From NCBI GenBank assembly GCA_039194665.1, contig JBCCVW010000124.1:1-13591 (forward strand): 13,591 nt of DNA. The letters are read 5' to 3'. Below the pieces are notes generated by a model. That model was not told the origin of the DNA, ran no database searches, and saw nothing but the letters and a program-made list of their open reading frames with translations. Position numbers and translations under genes: made by a program. Every line of letters begins with the position of its first letter. The first letter of the stretch is position 1. Source of the stretch: JABSQH01 sp039194665. GTDB taxonomy: Bacteria; Actinomycetota; Acidimicrobiia; Acidimicrobiales; Ilumatobacteraceae. Shown one piece after another: positions 12,584 to 13,591 of the stretch.

Positions 12584-13591
12584 ATGTTCGACAACCTCTC
12601 CGGCCGTCTCGAAGGCATCGTCAAGAAGCTGCGGGGCAAGGGCCGGCTCACCCAAGCCGACGTCGACGAGGTGATGAAGGAGATCCGCACGGCGCTCCTC
12701 GAAGCCGACGTCAACGTCACCGTCGTCCGCTCGATCACCAACCGGATCCGCGAGAAGGCGGTCGGTGCGACCCGGTCGCAGGCCCTCGACCCCGCCCAGC
12801 AAGTGGTCAAGGCGGTCAACGACGAACTCACCCGCGCCCTCGGCGGCGAAACCCTGGCGATCACCTATGCCAGCAAGCCGCCCACCGTGGTGCTGATGGC
12901 CGGTCTGCAGGGCTCGGGTAAAACCACCAACTCGGCCAAGCTGGCCAACTGGTTCAAAGCACAAGGACGCCAACCGCTGCTCGTCGGCGCCGACCTACAG
13001 CGTCCTGCAGCCGTCGAGCAGCTGCGCACGCTCGGCGGCCAGATCGATGTGCCGGTGTACTCCGATCCGTCCGATCCGGTACGCACCGCCGAGCTCGGTC
13101 TCGAAGAGGCCAAGCGCCTCGGCCGCGACGTGCTGATCGTCGACACCGCGGGCCGGTTGTCGATCGACGCCGAGATGATGGAGCAGGTCCGCCAAATCTC
13201 CGGCACCGTGCAACCCGACTACACGTTCCTCGTCATCGACGCCATGACGGGTCAAGACGCCGTGCAAACCGCCGAGGCGTTCGACGCCACGCTACGCATC
13301 GACGGGGTGATCCTGTCGAAACTCGACGGTGACGCCCGCGGTGGCGCTGCGCTGTCGGTCAAGGAAGTCATCGGTCGGCCGATCGCATTCGCCTCCACCG
13401 GCGAAAAGGTCACCGAATTCGAACAGTTCCACCCCGACCGGATGGCCGGACGCATCCTCGGCATGGGCGACATGCTCACCCTCATCGAGCAAGCCGAGCA
13501 GGCGTTCGAGGCCGATCAGGCCGAGCAGGCCGCGGCGAAGTTGATGGAGGGACAATTCACCCTCGACGACTTCCTCGAGCAGATGCAGCAG
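12584..13591 (+). CDS. ffh: Signal recognition particle protein Ffh, 5' part (3' end outside window)
   Basis: Ffh is the protein subunit of the signal recognition particle; it binds 4.5S RNA and signal sequences and pairs with FtsY as a GTPase. The frame is open from ATG 12584 to the last base, giving 336 residues; the full protein is usually 450-520. MFDNLSGRLEGIVKKLRGKG is a standard N-terminus. The N domain (about 1-90) is followed by the G domain: P-loop GLQGSGKT (107-114), DLQRPAAVEQL (137-147), DTAGR (187-191), SKLDGDARGG (245-254) and the closing FASTGEK (269-275). The linker and the first part of the methionine-rich M domain begin near GRILGMGD (289-296), but the signal-peptide groove and RNA-binding helix-turn-helix are beyond the window. 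Because its stop is missing, an ORF search that needs a stop would overlook it. It follows ftsY by 45 bp. Confidence 0.97.
   Translation, partial: MFDNLSGRLEGIVKKLRGKGRLTQADVDEVMKEIRTALLEADVNVTVVRSITNRIREKAVGATRSQALDPAQQVVKAVNDELTRALGGETLAITYASKPPTVVLMAGLQGSGKTTNSAKLANWFKAQGRQPLLVGADLQRPAAVEQLRTLGGQIDVPVYSDPSDPVRTAELGLEEAKRLGRDVLIVDTAGRLSIDAEMMEQVRQISGTVQPDYTFLVIDAMTGQDAVQTAEAFDATLRIDGVILSKLDGDARGGAALSVKEVIGRPIAFASTGEKVTEFEQFHPDRMAGRILGMGDMLTLIEQAEQAFEADQAEQAAAKLMEGQFTLDDFLEQMQQ

Noticed and set aside
11585..12973. 462-codon minus-strand frame across ftsY and ffh
   Set aside because: It is antisense to two GTPases with complete motifs and is explained by codon bias.

Overview
The window is a high-GC chromosomal segment from an actinobacterium and consists almost entirely of core housekeeping genes. 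Three things point to this phylum: a SepIVA/DivIVA-like septation gene next to a DUF177 gene (the same pairing as Rv2927c-Rv2926c in Mycobacterium tuberculosis), an FtsY with an N-terminal membrane helix, and an actinobacterial style of start site in which a TANNNT -10 box sits 7-10 bp before the start codon. My best guess is a deep branch such as Acidimicrobiia; this is an inference from gene order and style, not a measured placement.

Layout. Positions 1-1169 hold the 3' half of recG (+). A three-gene block on the minus strand follows (read right to left): rsmD (2550-2035), nth (2023-1376) and a small zinc-ribbon protein (1374-1195), which converges on recG. A 190-bp divergent intergenic region (2551-2740) carries two 51-bp repeat copies with a 61-bp period. 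From 2741 to the end everything is on the plus strand: coaD, sepIVA-like, DUF177 (yceD), rpmF, plsX, acpP, rnc, mutM, smc, ftsY and the 5' two-thirds or so of ffh, which runs off the window. No gene-free stretch exceeds 190 bp. I see no tRNA, rRNA, CRISPR array, insertion sequence, phage gene or attachment site.

How the genes work together. The genes form several functional groups: DNA repair and fork processing (recG, nth, mutM), ribosome and RNA maturation (rsmD, DUF177, rpmF, rnc), CoA, phospholipid and fatty-acid synthesis (coaD, plsX, acpP), chromosome condensation and septation (smc, sepIVA-like), and co-translational membrane targeting (ftsY, ffh). Although the plus-strand genes are packed as if in one long operon, nearly every intergenic gap contains its own putative -10 box at leaderless spacing. 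The cluster is therefore better read as a chain of short transcription units: coaD-sepIVA, DUF177, rpmF-plsX, acpP-rnc-mutM, smc, ftsY, ffh.

I did not find a new defence, mobile or biosynthetic system here. The points most worth a second look are the hairpin/G-rich tandem repeat between rsmD and coaD, the consistent leaderless promoter pattern, three phased 11-bp repeats before the rpmF promoter, an endonuclease III with an incomplete iron-sulphur cysteine set, and a short SepIVA-type protein.
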